Assembly (NCBI RefSeq): GCF_022758235.1
Contig: NZ_JALEBG010000001.1
Coordinates: 3,153,460 to 3,217,459, forward strand
Length of the DNA stretch: 64,000 nt
DNA from: Pontibacter liquoris
Lineage (GTDB): Bacteria > Bacteroidota > Bacteroidia > Cytophagales > Hymenobacteraceae
Direction: 5' to 3'
The notes below the pieces were generated by a model that saw only the letters and a list, made by a program, of their open reading frames with translations, did not search any database and was not told the origin of the DNA. Positions 23,966 to 32,806 of the stretch are shown here, one piece after another (position 1 is the first letter of the stretch; every line of letters begins with the position of its first letter). Made by a program: the position numbers and the translations under genes.

Positions 23966-25756
23966 TTACATGCGCTCCGGCACCTCGATGCCCAGCAGGC
24001 GCATGCTGTGGCGTATAAAGCGTGCCACCATAGCCGACAGGGCAATGCGGAAATGCCGCGCCTGCTCGTCTGTCTCGTTAAAGATCGATACTTCTTGGTA
24101 AAACCGGTTATAGGCTTTAGCCAGCTCGTAGGCATAGTTGGCGATAATGGAGGGAGCATACAACTTGCCGGCTTCTTCTATCACGGCCGGATAGGCCGCC
24201 AGCTGCGCGATCACCTCCTGCTCGGTTTCGTGCAGGTTCTCAAAGCTACCAAACGCGTTCACATCCACCGTTAAGCCCATTTCGGTGGCTTTGCGCAGGA
24301 TGGCTGAGATACGGGCATGCGTGTACTGCACAAACGGCCCGGTGTTGCCGCGGAAATCGATCGACTCCTGCGGGTTAAAGAGCATGCGCTTTTTAGGGTC
24401 TACTTTCAGCAGGAAGTACTTCAGAGCGCCCATGGCCAGGGTATGATACAGCGCCTGGGCCTGCTCCGGGGTAAAGCCTTCTATTTTGCCCAGTTCCTCG
24501 GTCTGCTGGCGCGCCGTGTCGATCATTTCCTGTACCAGTTCGTCGGCATCCACCACGGTGCCTTCCCGCGATTTCATCTTGCCCGATGGCAGATCCACCA
24601 TGCCGTACGAGAGGTGATAAATGCCTTCGGCGTAAGGCTTGCCCAGCTTTTTGAGCACGCCCTTCAGCACCTGGAAGTGGTAATTCTGCTCGTCGGCCAC
24701 CACATACACCGACTGGTCGTACGGGAAGTCGTTATACTTGAGTTGGGCCGTGCCCAGGTCCTGCGTAATGTATACCGAGGTACCGTCGGCGCGCAGCAGC
24801 AGCTTCTCATCCAGGCCTTCGTCGGTCAGGTCTACCCACACCGAACCGTTCTCTTTCCGGAAAAACACTTCTTTCTGCAGGCCTTCTTCCACCAGTTCCT
24901 TGCCCAGCATGTAAGTGCCGGATTCGTAGTAATATTTATCAAAGTCTACCCCAATGGTGCGATAGGTTTCGTCGAAGCCGGCGTACACCCAGCTGTTCAT
25001 CTGCTTCCAAAGGCTCACCACTTGCGTGTCGCCTTCCTCCCACTTGCGGAGCATGTCCTGGGCTTCCAGCATCAGCGGGGCTTTTTTCTTGGCTTCCTCC
25101 TTGTCTGTGCCCTGAGCAACCAGCTCTTCTACCTGCTCTTTGTATGCCTTGTCGAACAGCACATAGTACTTGCCCACCAGGTGGTCGCCTTTCAGGCCAC
25201 TGCTTTCCGGGGTTTCGCCATTGCCCATCTTCTCGTAAGCCAGCATCGACTTGCAGATATGAATACCGCGGTCGTTCACCAGGTTAGCCTTCATCACGTT
25301 ATGGCCATTGGCTTTCATGATCTCCGCCACCGAGTAGCCCAAAAAGTTATTGCGCAGGTGGCCCAGGTGCAGCGGTTTGTTGGTGTTTGGCGACGAATAT
25401 TCCACCATCACGTTGCGGCCGCTGGCTTCGGCTTGGCCATAATCGGGCTGCTGCATGATGTGCCGGAAAAGGCGCAGCCACTCGGCCTCCTTCACTTCCA
25501 GGTTCAGGAAGCCTTTCACTACGTTAAAGTCTTTTACTTCCGGGGCGTGCTCCTTCAGGTATTCGCCCAGGGCCTGGCCGATCTGTTCGGGACCTTTGCC
25601 CACTTGCTTGGTAAAAGGGAACGTAACGAAGGTAAACGAGCCGGCAAATTCTTTTCGGGTGGGTTGCAGGGCAATTTGGGTACCATCAACAGAAATCTGG
25701 AACAAAGCCTGCAGCGCCTGGCTGATGCTTTGGGTAAGGGTGTTTTGAAGTTGCAT
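23966..25756 (-). CDS. argS: Arginine--tRNA ligase
   Basis: ArgS charges tRNA-Arg. The 596 residues match bacterial class I ArgRS. It has an N-terminal Add1 domain (about 1-105), the HIGH motif as HLGHLRNN (about 137-144) after EYSSPNTNKPL, the KMSKS-region variant as KMKSREGTVVD (about 390-400), and a C-terminal anticodon-binding domain ending at SMRLLGIEVPERM. The start ATG shares one base with the stop of the upstream arginase gene (TAATG), implying translational coupling between arginine catabolism and arginyl-tRNA synthesis. A long open frame on the opposite strand across this gene is a codon-bias shadow. Confidence 0.96.
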   Translation of the reverse strand: MQLQNTLTQSISQALQALFQISVDGTQIALQPTRKEFAGSFTFVTFPFTKQVGKGPEQIGQALGEYLKEHAPEVKDFNVVKGFLNLEVKEAEWLRLFRHIMQQPDYGQAEASGRNVMVEYSSPNTNKPLHLGHLRNNFLGYSVAEIMKANGHNVMKANLVNDRGIHICKSMLAYEKMGNGETPESSGLKGDHLVGKYYVLFDKAYKEQVEELVAQGTDKEEAKKKAPLMLEAQDMLRKWEEGDTQVVSLWKQMNSWVYAGFDETYRTIGVDFDKYYYESGTYMLGKELVEEGLQKEVFFRKENGSVWVDLTDEGLDEKLLLRADGTSVYITQDLGTAQLKYNDFPYDQSVYVVADEQNYHFQVLKGVLKKLGKPYAEGIYHLSYGMVDLPSGKMKSREGTVVDADELVQEMIDTARQQTEELGKIEGFTPEQAQALYHTLAMGALKYFLLKVDPKKRMLFNPQESIDFRGNTGPFVQYTHARISAILRKATEMGLTVDVNAFGSFENLHETEQEVIAQLAAYPAVIEEAGKLYAPSIIANYAYELAKAYNRFYQEVSIFNETDEQARHFRIALSAMVARFIRHSMRLLGIEVPERM

Positions 25757-26727
25757 TAATGTATGATCTTGCTTTTAGCTTCTCGGTGTAAAATTGCTTC
25801 GGTGGCTGCCTCTAGTATGTCAAAGGCATTTTCGGCCATCGTGTTTTCAGTATCTAAGGTTGGGTTGATCTCGGTCATCTCGTAACATACCACGCGCTCA
25901 TCCTGCAGCAGGTGGAAACAAAGGTCTTTTGCTTCTTCTACTGTCATGCCGATCTCTACCGGTGTGCCTGTTCCCTTCGAAAATTTAGAATCCAGGCTGT
26001 CCACATCAAACGACACGTAAATAATATCGCATGCTTTCAAGCGCTCCAGCGCCTCCTGGGCTACCTGCTCCACGCCTTTGGTGAGCAGCTCGGCATAGGT
26101 AAAATTTTTGATGCCCAGCGTCTGGATCAGGTAATCTTCCGGCTCCTCGGTGTCGCGCACCACCATGTATACCAGGTGCTCGGGTTTGAGCTTGGGCCCG
26201 TCGAAGCCCACTTTTTTGAGTGAGTTCCAGAAAAAGACCGTTTCCGGTTCCGGGTCGTTTATCTGCCGGTCCAGGTTGTCGATGTTCAGCGCCATAGCCA
26301 GCGGCATACCGTGCACATTGCCCGAGGGCGACGTATAAGGCGAGTGGATATCGGCATGGGCATCGATCCAGATCACGCCCAGCGTTTTGTCGGGATAAGC
26401 GCTTTTAATGCCGGCAATGGTGCCATGCGCGTTAGAGTGGTCGCCGGAAAGCACCAGCGGAAACATGCCCAAATCGATGGTTTGCGCCACGGTACTGCTG
26501 ATATTTTTCTGAACCGTTAAAATACTATCGATCCGATGGGCATTAGGGAACACATCTTTCTCAAATAATGTATAGTTAAGGTCCGGTACACTGATAGCGT
26601 TGAAGCGCTTGAAATAATCGCATCCTTTGTCCCAGCAAGCAACCCGTAGCGCGTCTATCCCCATGCTTGCTCCGCGTGTTCCGGCACCCAACTCCGACCT
26701 GACTTCTATCAGCTTTACTTTTTTCAT
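25756..26727 (-). CDS. Arginase family ureohydrolase
   Basis: This binuclear manganese ureohydrolase most likely hydrolyses arginine to ornithine and urea. It has 323 residues with the start at 26727 (MKKVKLIEVRSELGAGTRGASMGIDAL); the ORF extends upstream but without a conserved sequence. Metal ligands are seen in SGDHSNAHG (His), WIDAHADIHSP (Asp, His, Asp) and SFDVDSLDSKFSKGTGTPV (two Asp). The C-terminal EMTEINPTLDTEN motif is the guanidino-binding region. Agmatinase is the main alternative, because an arginine decarboxylase gene lies divergently 75 bases away, which would make agmatine. It overlaps argS by one base. Confidence 0.85.
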   Translation of the reverse strand: MKKVKLIEVRSELGAGTRGASMGIDALRVACWDKGCDYFKRFNAISVPDLNYTLFEKDVFPNAHRIDSILTVQKNISSTVAQTIDLGMFPLVLSGDHSNAHGTIAGIKSAYPDKTLGVIWIDAHADIHSPYTSPSGNVHGMPLAMALNIDNLDRQINDPEPETVFFWNSLKKVGFDGPKLKPEHLVYMVVRDTEEPEDYLIQTLGIKNFTYAELLTKGVEQVAQEALERLKACDIIYVSFDVDSLDSKFSKGTGTPVEIGMTVEEAKDLCFHLLQDERVVCYEMTEINPTLDTENTMAENAFDILEAATEAILHREAKSKIIH

Positions 26728-26802
26728 AGATTTAGAACAAAGTTTTTGCAAAGATGGTAAAATACGGTCAATATTGCATGTTTTCTTAACCCCTTACCAT
26801 CG
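26728..26802. promoter_or_regulatory. Divergent promoter region, arginase / speA
   Basis: Only 75 bases separate the start codons of arginase (minus) and arginine decarboxylase (plus), so both promoters and any shared operator must lie here. It contains AAGTTTTTGC and CAATATTGCATG elements, but I cannot assign boxes with confidence. Confidence 0.35.
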
Positions 26803-28212
26803 ATGGATAAATACACGGATCTCATCCACCAAACATTCGATTTCCCTACAGAAGAGTTTACCGTAGTAAATAACGAATTGCAGTTTAACGGCATTCCCCT
26901 GATGGACATCATCAAGGAATATGGTACTCCTCTTAAACTAACATATTTACCTAAAATCAGTTCGCAAATACAGCGGGCCAAGCAACTTTTTAAAGAGGGC
27001 ATGGCGAAAGTAGATTATAAAGGTACTTATACCTACTGCTACTGCACCAAATCCAGCCAGTTTTCTTTTGTGCTCGAAGAGGCACTTAAAAATGATATCC
27101 ACATCGAAACCTCTTCTTCTTACGACATTCCCATTATCCGGGCGCTGCACAAGAAGGGCAAGCTTTCAAAAGACACCTACATTATCTGCAACGGCTTTAA
27201 GCGCGACCTCTACCGCCAGTGGATCTCCGAGCTGATCAACGACGGCTTTAAGAACTGCATGCCTATCCTGGACCACCTGGGCGAGATAGACTACTACAAA
27301 GAGCACGTAAAAGAAAAGACAAAGGTTGGCATCCGCGTGGCCTCCGACGAGGAGCCTAAGTTCGAGTTTTATACTTCGCGCCTGGGCGTGCGCTACGGCG
27401 ATGTGATCGAGCTGTACGAAAAGCAGATAAAAGATGACCCGAAGTTTGAGCTCAAGATGCTCCATTACTTTATCAACTCGGGCATTAAGGATACCTCCTA
27501 CTACTGGTCGGAGCTGAGCCGCTTTGTGCACAAGTATGCCGAGCTCAAAAAGGTATGCCCCGAACTGGACACCATCGACATTGGCGGCGGCTTCCCAATC
27601 AAAACCTCTATCCAGGCCGACTACGATTACAAGTATATGTCGGAAGAGATCCTGCGTACCATCAAGCGCATCTGCAACGAGGAAGGCGTGCCCGAGCCTA
27701 ACATCTTTACTGAGTTCGGCATTTTTACCGTGGGCGAAAGCGGGGCCACCATCTACTCCATCCTGGATGATAAGCTGCAGAACGATAAAGAGCTGTGGTA
27801 CATGATCGATGGTTCATTTATCACCAACCTGCCCGATGCCTGGGCCCTGAACCAGCGCTGGCCTTTGCTGAGCGTGAATCATTGGGACAAGGAATATCGT
27901 AAAGTACAGCTAGGCGGTATGACCTGCGACAGCCAGGACTATTACAACTCGGAGATGCATTCATTCCAGGTATTTTTACCAAAGTATCCTAAAGATGAAC
28001 CCCTCTACATTGGCTTCTTCCACACCGGCGCCTACCAGGAAGCGCTGAGCGGCTATGGCGGCATTAAGCACTGCCTGATCCCTTCTCCGAAACACATTCT
28101 GGTGGACCGGGAGGACGACGGCACGCTGAAAACATGGCAGTTTGCGCCGGAGCAATCCAGCGAATCGATGATGCGGATACTGGGGTATGACACGCAGCCA
28201 AGCGAGGCCTAA
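26803..28212 (+). CDS. speA: Arginine decarboxylase, fold III PLP type
   Basis: This PLP-dependent decarboxylase of the alanine-racemase fold converts arginine to agmatine, the first step of polyamine synthesis in Bacteroidota. It has 469 residues, shorter than E. coli SpeA (658) but like the short SpeA forms of this phylum. The Schiff-base Lys lies in YTYCYCTKSSQFSF (about 76-89), the phosphate loop in TIDIGGGFPIKTS (about 262), and the second-subunit active-site Cys in GGMTCDSQDYY (about 367-377). The neighbouring arginase and argS suggest an arginine-use node. The alternative substrates lysine/ornithine or diaminopimelate cannot be excluded from sequence alone. Confidence 0.85.
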   Translation: MDKYTDLIHQTFDFPTEEFTVVNNELQFNGIPLMDIIKEYGTPLKLTYLPKISSQIQRAKQLFKEGMAKVDYKGTYTYCYCTKSSQFSFVLEEALKNDIHIETSSSYDIPIIRALHKKGKLSKDTYIICNGFKRDLYRQWISELINDGFKNCMPILDHLGEIDYYKEHVKEKTKVGIRVASDEEPKFEFYTSRLGVRYGDVIELYEKQIKDDPKFELKMLHYFINSGIKDTSYYWSELSRFVHKYAELKKVCPELDTIDIGGGFPIKTSIQADYDYKYMSEEILRTIKRICNEEGVPEPNIFTEFGIFTVGESGATIYSILDDKLQNDKELWYMIDGSFITNLPDAWALNQRWPLLSVNHWDKEYRKVQLGGMTCDSQDYYNSEMHSFQVFLPKYPKDEPLYIGFFHTGAYQEALSGYGGIKHCLIPSPKHILVDREDDGTLKTWQFAPEQSSESMMRILGYDTQPSEA

Positions 28213-28289
28213 TTTTTAGCCGGATATTTTGCTTTTCAAGTAATTAGCGTATTTTTGATATTAAAATCTCCCCTAACATTAACATCGCC

Positions 28290-28457
28290 ATGAAGAAAGT
28301 TTTCATTTTAGGAGCAGTGTGCCTGGCATTGGGTACGGCCTCTTGCAAAACCTATTGCCCTGCCTACAACTATGCCCAGGCCGACACCCACACGAAAGCC
28401 AAGGCTCCGGTTGCCGTAACAGCAGCTAACCAGGGGGCAGAACGATCCGCAAAGTAA
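28290..28457 (+). CDS. Small lipoprotein with CKTYCPAYNY motif
   Basis: A 55-residue predicted lipoprotein, MKKVFILGAVCLALGTASC then KTYCPAYNYAQADTHTKAKAP. The lipobox cysteine is at residue 19 and a second Cys follows in TYCPAY. The remainder is Ala/Lys/Thr-rich and probably disordered. It follows speA after 77 bases and precedes a strong terminator, so it has its own transcript end. Short CPAY lipoproteins recur in this lineage by my recollection; function unknown. Confidence 0.7.
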   Translation: MKKVFILGAVCLALGTASCKTYCPAYNYAQADTHTKAKAPVAVTAANQGAERSAK

Positions 28458-28579
28458 CAGCACAGGCAAAAACCGCAGGCGAAGTTCTTTCAGTCCGGGG
28501 CTTGAGCATGGCGCAGCCACAGGGCTGATTCAGAAACCGCAAGGGCGGCAAATTTTGCTTTTATACTTATAACAACCTG

Positions 28580-28605
28580 AAAAGCCGGCTTATGCCGGCT
28601 TTTTT
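28580..28605. terminator. Terminator after small lipoprotein gene
   Basis: GAAAAGCCGGC / GCCGGCTTTTTT with a four-base loop. It is also the place where the remnant gmhB frame on the minus strand ends, consistent with a once shared convergent terminator. A TATACTT word lies just upstream at about 28562. Confidence 0.85.
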
Positions 28606-28666
28606 GTTTCGGCCAGAATCAGCTGGGCTGCTTCCCACAGGTCTGCTGCCTGCAGCGGGTGCGCGC
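28591..28666 (-). pseudogene. Remnant of gmhB 3' end
   Basis: Bases 28623-28666 match 30777-30820 inside gmhB at 41 of 44 positions; all three differences are C/T transitions. On the minus strand the fragment reads HPLQAADLWEAAQ, the same as the intact gene, then continues LILAETKKPA and stops inside the terminator at about 28591. It therefore looks like the original 3' end of gmhB, left behind when the hydrolase/sigma-factor block was inserted. Confidence 0.6.
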
Positions 28667-28792
28667 ATTTCATGGCTCAGTTTACCGCACAGAACTGCTC
28701 ATTTTTATACATCTAAAAAAATTATTCTGCTACTGTAATAATCCGGTTGCCCGTGCATCAAAGGAGTGTAAAAAAACAAAAACACATTCGAG

Positions 28793-29638
28793 ATGAAAAA
28801 GGTATTACTTTTAGCACTTGCATTATTCACAGTAGTCACAACCTTTGCGCAGGACAAGGCCTTCACAGTAAAGGTTGTTGGCAAAGGGAAACCAATACTG
28901 CTTATTCCAGGCTATAGTTGCAGCGGTGAGGTATGGAATGAGACTGTGGAACACCTGAAGAACAAGTATGAGTGCCATGTGCTTACGCTGGCTGGCTTCG
29001 CCGGCGCCCCCGCTATTGACGCCCCTATTCTGCAAACTGTAAAGCAGGATATTATTGGTTATGTGAAGCAGAACAAACTAAAAAAGCCTATGTTGCTGGG
29101 CCATAGCCTGGGGGCATTTATGAGCCTCTGGGTTAGCAGCGAAGCACCCGACCTTTTCGGCAAGGTGGTTTGTGTGGATGGTGTACCCTTTATATCAGCA
29201 ATGCGCGACCCTAGCGTAACAGCGGAGGCTATAAAAAAGCAACCGTACATGAACCCGGAACAGGTTGTAAAGAACTTTGAGGCTATGCCATCCGAGGGAT
29301 TAGTAGACCGAACAGCCCAGGCCATGAAGGCCCAGGTGGAAGACAGCCTCAGGGCTCGCCAGATAGCGATGTGGCAGTTTAACAGCGACCGCAAAACACT
29401 GGGCCTTACCCTGGTTGAAATGTCTACGACAGACCTGCGGGAGCAGATAGCAAAGATAAAACAGCCGGTACTGGTTTTAGGCAGTATCTACAACAACAAA
29501 GAGAACAGCCAGCGGATTCTGGGTGAACAGTACAGCAAGGTGCCCCAAAAGATCATCCATGTTGCCGACAGCAAACACTTTATCATGTACGACCAGCCAC
29601 AATGGTTCTATGCTGAGCTGGATGCTTTTCTAAAATAA
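28793..29638 (+). CDS. Secreted alpha/beta hydrolase
   Basis: This 281-residue exported alpha/beta-hydrolase fold enzyme has signal peptide MKKVLLLALALFTVVTTFAQ (cleavage near residue 20). The oxyanion stretch is LLIPGYSCSGEVWN (about 36-49). The nucleophile is Ser in GHSLGAFMSLW (about 104), and the acid and base are probably Asp in LGSIYNNKENSQ (context uncertain) and His in ADSKHFIMYD (about 263). It is likely an esterase or lactonase in the periplasm; the substrate is unknown. It is followed after three bases by an ECF sigma factor gene, so the two are probably co-transcribed, and the hydrolase may be a target of that factor. Its block is flanked by copies of the gmhB 3' end. Confidence 0.8.
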   Translation: MKKVLLLALALFTVVTTFAQDKAFTVKVVGKGKPILLIPGYSCSGEVWNETVEHLKNKYECHVLTLAGFAGAPAIDAPILQTVKQDIIGYVKQNKLKKPMLLGHSLGAFMSLWVSSEAPDLFGKVVCVDGVPFISAMRDPSVTAEAIKKQPYMNPEQVVKNFEAMPSEGLVDRTAQAMKAQVEDSLRARQIAMWQFNSDRKTLGLTLVEMSTTDLREQIAKIKQPVLVLGSIYNNKENSQRILGEQYSKVPQKIIHVADSKHFIMYDQPQWFYAELDAFLK

Positions 29639-29641
29639 GGC

Positions 29642-30133
29642 ATGACGCAGCAAGAAACATTTACCCGCCTCTACAAACAGTATGCGCCAGGTATACGAAA
29701 ACTGTGCATGGGCTATACCGGCTCGGCAGCGCAGGCGGAGGACCTGGTACAGGAGTCTTTTATGGCTGTATGGAACAACATGCCCAAATACAGAGGCGAA
29801 GCAAGTTGGGGAACCTGGATCTACCGAATCGCGGTGAACACCTGCCTGCTATATCTACGCAAAGAGCGATCAAAACCGAAGAAAATAGCGGATGATGTAC
29901 TTCAATATATGGCCCAGGAAGAGCACAACCCGGACAATGAAGTGCAGCAGCTTTACAAATGCATCAGCAGGCTACCCGAAACCGACCGACTGATCATATC
30001 GATGGTGCTCGAAGAGCTTCCTTACGAAGACATTGCCTCTATTGCCGGTATCACCGAGAACAATCTACGGGTAAAGATTCACCGGATAAAAAAATCACTA
30101 ACTGAAATGTTCAATAGTTATGCAAGAGTTTGA
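29642..30133 (+). CDS. ECF RNA polymerase sigma factor
   Basis: A 163-residue extracytoplasmic-function sigma factor. Region 2 spans about residues 8-75 (FTRLYKQYAPGIRKLCMGYTG, then AEDLVQESFMAVWNNMPKYRGEASWGTWIYRIAVNTCLLYLRK). Region 4 spans about 105-158 (ISRLPETDRLIISMVLEELPYEDIASIAG then ITENNLRVKIHRIKKSL). No C-terminal extension is present. It starts three bases after the hydrolase gene and overlaps the following membrane protein gene by 14 bases, so the three form one operon. The membrane protein is probably its anti-sigma factor. The signal sensed is unknown. Confidence 0.92.
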   Translation: MTQQETFTRLYKQYAPGIRKLCMGYTGSAAQAEDLVQESFMAVWNNMPKYRGEASWGTWIYRIAVNTCLLYLRKERSKPKKIADDVLQYMAQEEHNPDNEVQQLYKCISRLPETDRLIISMVLEELPYEDIASIAGITENNLRVKIHRIKKSLTEMFNSYARV

Positions 30134-30722
30134 AGAACTGAAACATATCTGGCAGCAGAGTACACCTGTACCACTGTCCAGCCACTTACCCGACACAGGA
30201 AAGGCATCGGCACAAACTAAAATAAAAATACAGAACCAGTACCGCTACGGGGCCATCTGCCTGCTGGTAACAGCGATCCTTATTGCAAGCATGGCCATCT
30301 GGGGGAATTTTAATTTCAAGTATTGGTATACTTATGCCGCTATGGGACTAATCTGTGCCATTTGCCTAGCCCAGGCGGCTATTAAGTTTTATACTTTCCG
30401 AAAGATAAAACAGATCGATCAGACTGCACCGCCTAAGCAGCACCTTAGCCAATGGGAAGCATACTATGCTTACAGGCACAGGCTACTCAAATGGAATAAA
30501 CCGCTCTACTTTATCTTGCTGAATATGGCGCTAGGCCTTTACTTCCTGGAGGTACTAGGCAATGCTTCTACGCAGTTTCAGCTGATATCCTGTACAGTTT
30601 ATACTTGCTGGATGCTATTTGCTTACTTCTTTATGGGAAAGCGTGTCATCAAGCGAGAAAACCAACGCATCCAAAGCATTATAGCGGAATTGAGGCATCT
30701 GACAGCACAGTTAGCAGAGTAG
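30120..30722 (+). CDS. Membrane protein, probable anti-sigma factor
   Basis: A 200-residue protein with a cytoplasmic N-terminal segment of about 40 residues (MQEFEELKHIWQQ) and four hydrophobic helices (about 43-62, 68-86, 127-146 and 155-172), ending in a charged helix (KRENQRIQSIIAELRHLTAQL). It overlaps the ECF sigma factor gene by 14 bases, the usual place of an anti-sigma factor. I see no zinc-binding ZAS motif (HxxxCxxC), so its mechanism would differ from classical ZAS anti-sigmas. The assignment rests on position and topology only. Confidence 0.6.
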   Translation: MQEFEELKHIWQQSTPVPLSSHLPDTGKASAQTKIKIQNQYRYGAICLLVTAILIASMAIWGNFNFKYWYTYAAMGLICAICLAQAAIKFYTFRKIKQIDQTAPPKQHLSQWEAYYAYRHRLLKWNKPLYFILLNMALGLYFLEVLGNASTQFQLISCTVYTCWMLFAYFFMGKRVIKRENQRIQSIIAELRHLTAQLAE

Positions 30723-30752
30723 CCTTTAAACGTACCAGTGCTACTTACCAAA

Positions 30753-31274
30753 CTATTCAGCATTTCTAACTATAACCTGGGCCGCCTCCCACAGGTCTGC
30801 TGCCTGTAGCGGGTGCGCGCCCGGGCCATACTTATCGCCCACCAGGATGGCGCGCACGCCTACCCGGGCTGCGGCCGCCAGGTCCCGGTCCGAATCGCCT
30901 ACCAGCCAGCTGGCGGCAGGGTCCAGGTTATACTTGGCAATGGCTTTTTCCAGCATGAGGCTGTCGGGCTTGCGCGCCAATGACTCGGAAACGCTCTGGT
31001 GCCCTGGGGCAAAGTACAGCGCATCGATTATGTTGTGGCACGCCTGCTGCAGCTTATGGTGGCAGGCCAGCACATCCTCTCGGGTATATATATTTTTAGC
31101 GATACCGGCCTGGTTTGTAACCACTATTAGCAGAAAACCGTTCTGCTTCAGCAGCGCCAGGGCCTCGGGCACGCGGGGCAGCACCTCAAAATGATCCAAT
31201 TTATAGGCATAGTCGCCAAGCTCCCGGTTCAGCACGCCGTCGCGGTCCAGGAAAACACATTTTTGCTTTTGCAT
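30753..31274 (-). CDS. gmhB: D-glycero-manno-heptose 1,7-bisphosphate 7-phosphatase
   Basis: This 173-residue HAD-IIIA phosphatase matches GmhB, which dephosphorylates heptose 1,7-bisphosphate on the way to ADP-heptose for lipopolysaccharide. HAD motif I is FLDRDGVLNREL (DxDGV, about 7-18), motif II is VVTNQAGIA (about 55), and motif III/IV is RKPDSLMLEKAI then LVGDSDRDLAAA. The start at 31274 (MQKQKCVF) begins the domain; upstream in-frame codons encode nothing similar. The C-terminal VRNAE replaces the ending seen in the remnant copy at 28.6 kb. Histidinol-phosphatase is the usual alternative annotation. Confidence 0.85.
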   Translation of the reverse strand: MQKQKCVFLDRDGVLNRELGDYAYKLDHFEVLPRVPEALALLKQNGFLLIVVTNQAGIAKNIYTREDVLACHHKLQQACHNIIDALYFAPGHQSVSESLARKPDSLMLEKAIAKYNLDPAASWLVGDSDRDLAAAARVGVRAILVGDKYGPGAHPLQAADLWEAAQVIVRNAE

Positions 31275-31442
31275 GCGGATTAAATATAATGTAGGCGCTA
31301 AAGTAAGGATTTCTACGTTTGAAGGCACGCAGGGCCAGCCATTACAAGTATAAAAGCAGTGCCTTGCGGGGCGTAAAGTAAGCGGAAAAGCAACAGCCGG
31401 GTGCATCAAAAACGTACAACAGGCTAGAACTAACAGGTAAGG

Positions 31443-32789
31443 ATGAGAGTAGCAATAATCGGAGCGGGCATTTCGGGTTTGTCGCTGGCATACTACCTGC
31501 AGAAGTTCGGTGTGGCCTATGATCTGCTGGAAGCCTCGGCCCAGGTAGGCGGCAACATACGCACCGAACGGGTAAACGATTACCTGCTGGAACTGGGCCC
31601 TAACACGCTGCAAACTTCGCCCGAACTAAGCGAGCTGGTCTGCGAGCTTAAGCTGGAACAGGAGGTACAGCCCACTGCCCCGCAGAGCAGCGACCGCTTT
31701 GTGCTACGTAACGGTACTGTGCAGCAGCTCCCCGCCTCTCCGCTCGCTTTCCTGACGCAGGATTTTTTTTCATGGCACACCAAACAGCGCATCCTGCAAG
31801 AAAAGGACATTCCCCCGGCTGATGTCAGAGACGAAACCCTTGCCCAGTTCTTTGAGCGCCGGTTTGGCCGCGACGTGGTGGACTATGCCGTGGACCCGCT
31901 GGTAACGGGCATCTTTGCCGGCGACCCAAATAAGATCCTGCTCGATAAAGTGCTGCCCAGCCTTAAGTTGCTGGAAACAAAGTATGGCTCGGTGCTGAAA
32001 GGGCTGGCCAAACACCCGGCAGTGGCAAAACGGAAAGAGACCTTCTCCTTTAAAGGCGGCATGGGTACGCTGCCCGAAGCCATTGCCGATAAGCTCATCT
32101 CGCTGCACCTGGAGCACCGCGTGGAAGTAATTGCCCGCAGCCAGGGTAAGTATGTGCTCAGCTGCGCCTCCTCCGGCGACAACGATACCGAAGAGTATGA
32201 CCTGCTGGTACTGGCCCTGCCCGCACACCAGGCCGCCGACCTGCTGCAGTTCACTTTTCCGGGTATTGCCGCCGCACTGCATAATATCAATTACCCGCCT
32301 ATGGCCGTAGTACATACCGCCTATAACCGCCGGGAGGTAGAACACCCGCTTTGTGGCTTTGGCGCGTTGCACCCGCAGGCAGAGGCGCCTTTTGCTGCCG
32401 GCTCTATCTGGACGAGCTCCCTGTTCCCGGACCGCTGCCGCCCGCACGAAGTGCTGTTCACCACGTTTGTGGGCGGCACCAAATACGCCAGCCACGCCCA
32501 TATGCCTCCCGAACAGCTGCTCTCCAAAGTGCACCGGGAGCTTTGCAGCACCTATGCCATCCACAGCGAGGCGCCCGCCTTCCAGCACTTGCATGTATGG
32601 GAACACGCGCTGCCGCAATACGACCTCTATATTGAAGATGCCCACCAGATGGCCCGCCAAATGGAGCAGGAAGCGCTTTATATAGCCGCTAACTGGCAGG
32701 CGGGCGTGTCGGTGCTGGCCTGTATCCGGCATGCCAAAGAGCTGGCCCGTAAAATTAATTTGAAGAGAGCCAACGCCCACAATAGCTGA
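31443..32789 (+). CDS. Protoporphyrinogen/coproporphyrinogen oxidase
   Basis: This FAD enzyme of haem synthesis is of the HemY/PPOX type and oxidises protoporphyrinogen IX or coproporphyrinogen III. It has 448 residues. The dinucleotide-binding loop is VAIIGAGISGLSLAYYLQKFG (residues 3-23, GxGxxG) followed by LLEASAQVGGNIRTE (the ADP-ribose Glu and the GG doublet). The central PLVTGIFAGDPNKI and the C-terminal LYIAANWQAGVSVLACIRHAK (flavin-binding GVSV) are characteristic. Divergent from gmhB, with about 170 bases between. A glycosyltransferase gene follows after 17 bases and may be co-transcribed. Confidence 0.92.
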   Translation: MRVAIIGAGISGLSLAYYLQKFGVAYDLLEASAQVGGNIRTERVNDYLLELGPNTLQTSPELSELVCELKLEQEVQPTAPQSSDRFVLRNGTVQQLPASPLAFLTQDFFSWHTKQRILQEKDIPPADVRDETLAQFFERRFGRDVVDYAVDPLVTGIFAGDPNKILLDKVLPSLKLLETKYGSVLKGLAKHPAVAKRKETFSFKGGMGTLPEAIADKLISLHLEHRVEVIARSQGKYVLSCASSGDNDTEEYDLLVLALPAHQAADLLQFTFPGIAAALHNINYPPMAVVHTAYNRREVEHPLCGFGALHPQAEAPFAAGSIWTSSLFPDRCRPHEVLFTTFVGGTKYASHAHMPPEQLLSKVHRELCSTYAIHSEAPAFQHLHVWEHALPQYDLYIEDAHQMARQMEQEALYIAANWQAGVSVLACIRHAKELARKINLKRANAHNS

Positions 32790-32806
32790 TTGCCTATATT
32801 TGAGGC

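Noticed and set aside
24317..25759. 480-codon open frame on the plus strand
   Set aside because: It is fully antisense to argS, has no family features, and follows from the GC-rich third positions of the real gene.
28591..28674. A 27-codon minus-strand ORF starting MKCAHPLQ
   Set aside because: Its sequence is the gmhB 3' remnant with an accidental ATG; it is better explained as a gene fragment than as a new small protein.
31770..32780. 336-codon antisense open frame
   Set aside because: It lies entirely over the protoporphyrinogen oxidase gene and has no recognisable domain or start signal.
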